A stretch of DNA of 64,000 bases from Thermoplasmata archaeon. GTDB taxonomy: Archaea; Thermoplasmatota; Thermoplasmata; Lutacidiplasmatales; UBA184. The notes below the pieces were generated by a model. That model saw only the letters and a list, made by a program, of their open reading frames with translations. It ran no database searches and had not been told where the DNA came from. This document shows, piece by piece, positions 61,980 through 64,000 of this stretch; position 1 is the first letter of the stretch, and every line of letters begins with the position of its first letter. The position numbers and the translations under genes are program-made. The stretch covers positions 1 to 64,000 of the forward strand of contig DAHUZP010000039.1 of the NCBI GenBank assembly GCA_027306505.1, in the 5' to 3' direction.

Positions 61980-62362
61980 GTGGTTTGTCCAGCCGCACGC
62001 CTGCTCAGTCTGACGGGTGCGGCGGCAGGGGTGGGGGGCCCTGCACGGAGGGAAACGACGGTGGCGCAGGTGGCTCCGAGGAAGGGGATGCGGCTGCCTC
62101 GGAGGGACGCGCCTACTACCTGTTCCTCAAACCGCCGTCAGTCCGGGCCCGACGCGAGCAAGGCCCCGAGGACCAAGATGGCGAGAGGGGTCCTCGTGCG
62201 AGGAGGGAAAAGTCCCTCCACGTCTGGGAGACGCTCGCCACGGTTGGAGGAGGGGGGGTTCCCCCGACGGGAGCTCTGGAGAGCCCTGGGGCCCTTGGCA
62301 ACTATCGTCAGGACCGACCAACTCGCCGCATTCACCTATGTCCCACAGGGCACAGGAGGTCC

Positions 62363-62415
62363 GGGCGGTGCGGGAGGTGCAGGAGGTGCGGGCGGCGCGG
62401 GAGGTGCGGGCGGCC
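62363..62415 (+). repeat. 9-bp tandem repeat
   Basis: About six copies of a unit close to gggaggtgc (variants gggcggtgc, aggaggtgc, gggcggcgc). In one frame it would encode Gly-Gly-Ala runs. Confidence 0.7.
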
Positions 62416-62526
62416 GCCGGCGGGCGTGGGTCGGGTTCGCACCGGGTCCGAAGGGGCCCGAAGGCACGGCCTCCTCTTGGGACGGGGTAGGTGCACCACC
62501 CGTCGGGGTTGGCGCTCAGGAAAGGG

Positions 62527-62534
62527 AAATATGG
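62527..62534 (+). promoter_or_regulatory. TATA box of purP
   Basis: aaatatgg begins 27 nt before the ATG at 62554. Confidence 0.55.
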
Positions 62535-62553
62535 CCCGTAGGTTGGCGCCGCA

Positions 62554-63624
62554 ATGGGAGCCCCGAAGCTCGCGACCGACCAGGTCCTTGAACCCCTCAA
62601 GGGACGCGACCCGACCATCGCCACGATCTGCTCCCACTCGAGCCTCCAGATCTTCCATGGGGCACGTCTCGAGGGATTCCGGACCCTGGGGATCGCCCGG
62701 GGGAGCCCTCCCCGCTTCTACGACGCCTTTCCTCTCGCGAAGCCCGACCTGTTCCTGAACCTCCCAAAGGTGAGCGAGCTCGGCGGGCACGCCGATCGCC
62801 TGCGCAAGGAGGCCGCGGTCCTGGTCCCCACCGGTTCGTTCGTGGAGTACGTGGGCCCCGAGCGCTTCTCGAAGCTACCGGTGCCGGTCTTCGGCAACCG
62901 CAGGGTGATGGCGTGGGAGTCGGACCGGGAGAAGGAGAGGGTCTGGCTGGAGGGGGCGGGCGTCCGGATGCCCCGGAAGTACTCCGATCCCTCGGAGGTG
63001 GACGGGCCCGTGATCGTGAAGTACCACGGGGCGAAGGGAGGACGCGGCTTCATCCTCGCGAAGAACCGCAAGGACCTCGAGAGCTACAAGATCACGGAGC
63101 CCCACGTCATCCAGCAGTACGTGATCGGCACGCGGTACTACATCCACTTCTTCTACTCGCCGCTCAACGACCGCGGCTACCGCTGCGGTGACGGGTCCCT
63201 GGAGCTCCTGGGGATGGACCGCCGGGACGAGGCGAACATCGACGAGCTCTACAAGCTCGGCAGCCAGGAGGAGCTGCTCAAGTCGGGGATCCGTCCCACC
63301 TTCGTCGTCACGGGCAACGTCCCCGTCGTGATCCGTGAGTCGCTGCTCCCGGAGGTCTTCGAGATCGGCGAGCGGATCGTGGAGAAGTCGATCGAGCTCT
63401 TCGGAGGGATGGTGGGACCTTTCTGTGTCGAGGGGATCATGACGGAGAAGCTCGAGTTCTACGTCTTCGAGATCTCGACACGCATCGTCGCTGGCACCAA
63501 CGTCTACATCAGCGGCTCTCCCTACTCGGACATGGTCGCGCCCGGCCTGTCGACCGGTCGACGCATCGCCCTCGAGCTCAAGCGGGCCCGGGCCGAGGAC
63601 CGCCTCGCCGAGGTCCTCAGCTGA
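62554..63624 (+). CDS. purP: FAICAR synthetase PurP (ATP- and formate-dependent)
   Basis: 356 aa, the archaeal ATP-grasp enzyme that formylates AICAR to FAICAR with ATP and formate in purine synthesis. Landmarks are ATICSHSSLQIFHGARLEGFRT at the N-terminus, the ATP-grasp central segment VIVKYHGAKGGRGFILAKN, YVIGTRYYIHFFYSP, and the metal-binding end GPFCVEGIMTEKLEFYVFEISTRIVAGTNVYISGSPYS. PurP occurs only in archaea, supporting the assignment of the window. Confidence 0.96.
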   Translation: MGAPKLATDQVLEPLKGRDPTIATICSHSSLQIFHGARLEGFRTLGIARGSPPRFYDAFPLAKPDLFLNLPKVSELGGHADRLRKEAAVLVPTGSFVEYVGPERFSKLPVPVFGNRRVMAWESDREKERVWLEGAGVRMPRKYSDPSEVDGPVIVKYHGAKGGRGFILAKNRKDLESYKITEPHVIQQYVIGTRYYIHFFYSPLNDRGYRCGDGSLELLGMDRRDEANIDELYKLGSQEELLKSGIRPTFVVTGNVPVVIRESLLPEVFEIGERIVEKSIELFGGMVGPFCVEGIMTEKLEFYVFEISTRIVAGTNVYISGSPYSDMVAPGLSTGRRIALELKRARAEDRLAEVLS

Positions 63625-63741
63625 ACCCGGGCGGGCGATGCCACTTCATGCCGTTCCCTGGGACCACCCGGGGACCTTCCGGACAGCCCCGCGGGGCCGA
63701 CCCTCGGAGCGGCGGACGCCAGGCCGCCCGGCCCCCCCCTC

Positions 63742-64000
63742 ATGACGGAGATGCTGGTGGCCCGTGGGCTGGGCCGGATCTATCGATGGCGCGGAGGACA
63801 GCACGAGGCCCTCGTCAACGTGGACCTGTCCGTCCCGAAGGGGGTCGTGCTAGGGCTGCTCGGTCGCAACGGAGCGGGAAAGACCACCTTCGTCCGCATC
63901 GCTGCCACCTCGCTCATGCCGACCTCGGGGAGCATGGAGGTCCTGGGACACGACGTGGTGCATGCGGCGGCGGAGGTCCGAGCCCGGATCGCCGTCATCC
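63742..64000 (+). CDS. ABC transporter ATP-binding protein (3' partial)
   Basis: The first 86 residues of an ABC ATPase that runs off the right edge. It starts MTEMLVARGLGRIYRWRGG. Walker A is GRNGAGKTTFVR, followed by PTSGSMEVLGHDV, typical of drug- or lipid-type exporters of the CcmA/DrrA group. The signature, Walker B and permease are not visible. A GTG/ATG choice does not arise because the ATG at 63742 fits the family start. Confidence 0.85.
   Translation, partial: MTEMLVARGLGRIYRWRGGQHEALVNVDLSVPKGVVLGLLGRNGAGKTTFVRIAATSLMPTSGSMEVLGHDVVHAAAEVRARIAVI

Larger units (their letters stand above)
61980..62553. other. Spacer without a confident gene
   Basis: About 570 nt between the divergent lipase-like gene and purP. 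Several frames are open on both strands, as expected at this GC content, but none has a convincing start, composition and family features together. A 9-bp tandem repeat lies within, and an AAATATGG element near the right end is the likely purP promoter (62527-62534). Confidence 0.5.

Noticed and set aside
62127-62624. Minus-strand frame upstream of purP as a gene
   Set aside because: Its second half is repeat-encoded Ser/Arg/Thr low complexity, it overlaps the purP start in antisense, and no promoter fits.
1-64000. CRISPR array or cas operon, prompted by the Cas4-like proteins
   Set aside because: No regularly spaced direct repeats and no other cas gene were seen.

Overview
The window is a 64 kb piece of a high-GC archaeal chromosome. 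Archaeal hallmarks are TFB, SRP54, the exosome subunit Csl4, Pth2, separate archaeal-type pheS and pheT, an ATP-dependent DNA ligase, PurP, archaeal S2, an intron-containing tRNA-Leu and TATA boxes placed about 30 nt upstream of many start codons. Two sedolisin (S53) peptidases, which normally work in acid, an oligopeptide ABC importer and many secreted beta-sandwich proteins suggest an acid-tolerant, peptide-consuming heterotroph. A GC-rich Thermoplasmatota lineage is my best guess, but no rRNA or other phylogenetic marker settles it. Core genes alternate with accessory surface-protein genes.

Layout. 1-1.4 kb: end of a surface protein with a cytosolic C2H2 finger. 1.5-7.5 kb (minus strand): SHMT-like glyA, csl4, a METTL5-like methylase, tRNA-Leu, a PRC-barrel protein, DNA ligase and rpe. 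7.7-23.6 kb: a PKD-containing oligopeptide-binding protein (plus strand) facing a minus-strand set of importer genes: a Kelch/PKD-permease fusion and its partner permease, then dppB, dppC, dppD, dppF and a small membrane protein. 23.8-27.9 kb: pth2, a DUF1616-like gene, srp54 and a GltA-type flavoprotein. 27.9-34 kb: two tandem membrane-anchored sedolisins ending in cytosolic zinc ribbons. 34-38.6 kb: pheS, pheT, a GNAT acetyltransferase and a Nudix protein.

38.6-47 kb is the most accessory-looking part. It holds a polyferredoxin membrane protein and two divergent paralogous membrane proteins with an LGACCST motif, separated by an IS element with inverted repeats and an 8-bp target duplication. 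It also holds a Cas4-like nuclease domain split over two overlapping genes that each carry one membrane helix, a membrane protein with an EF-Tu domain-2-like barrel, and a frameshifted gene. 47-51.4 kb: a 1458-aa Kelch/Ig-like surface protein. 51.6-57.2 kb: methylmalonyl-CoA mutase, its epimerase, enolase, S2 and TFB. 57.3-64 kb: a RecB-family nuclease, a fluoride riboswitch with crcB and a DUF190 gene, two membrane proteins, a secreted lipase-like protein, purP and the start of an ABC ATPase.

A working model joins several of these: membrane-tethered sedolisins cut proteins outside the cell, the oligopeptide importer takes up the peptides, and propionyl-CoA from branched or odd-chain residues could pass through the methylmalonyl-CoA genes. 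Recurrent features are long Pro/Ala/Ser-rich tails, cytosolic zinc fingers on the C-termini of membrane proteins, and leaderless transcripts.
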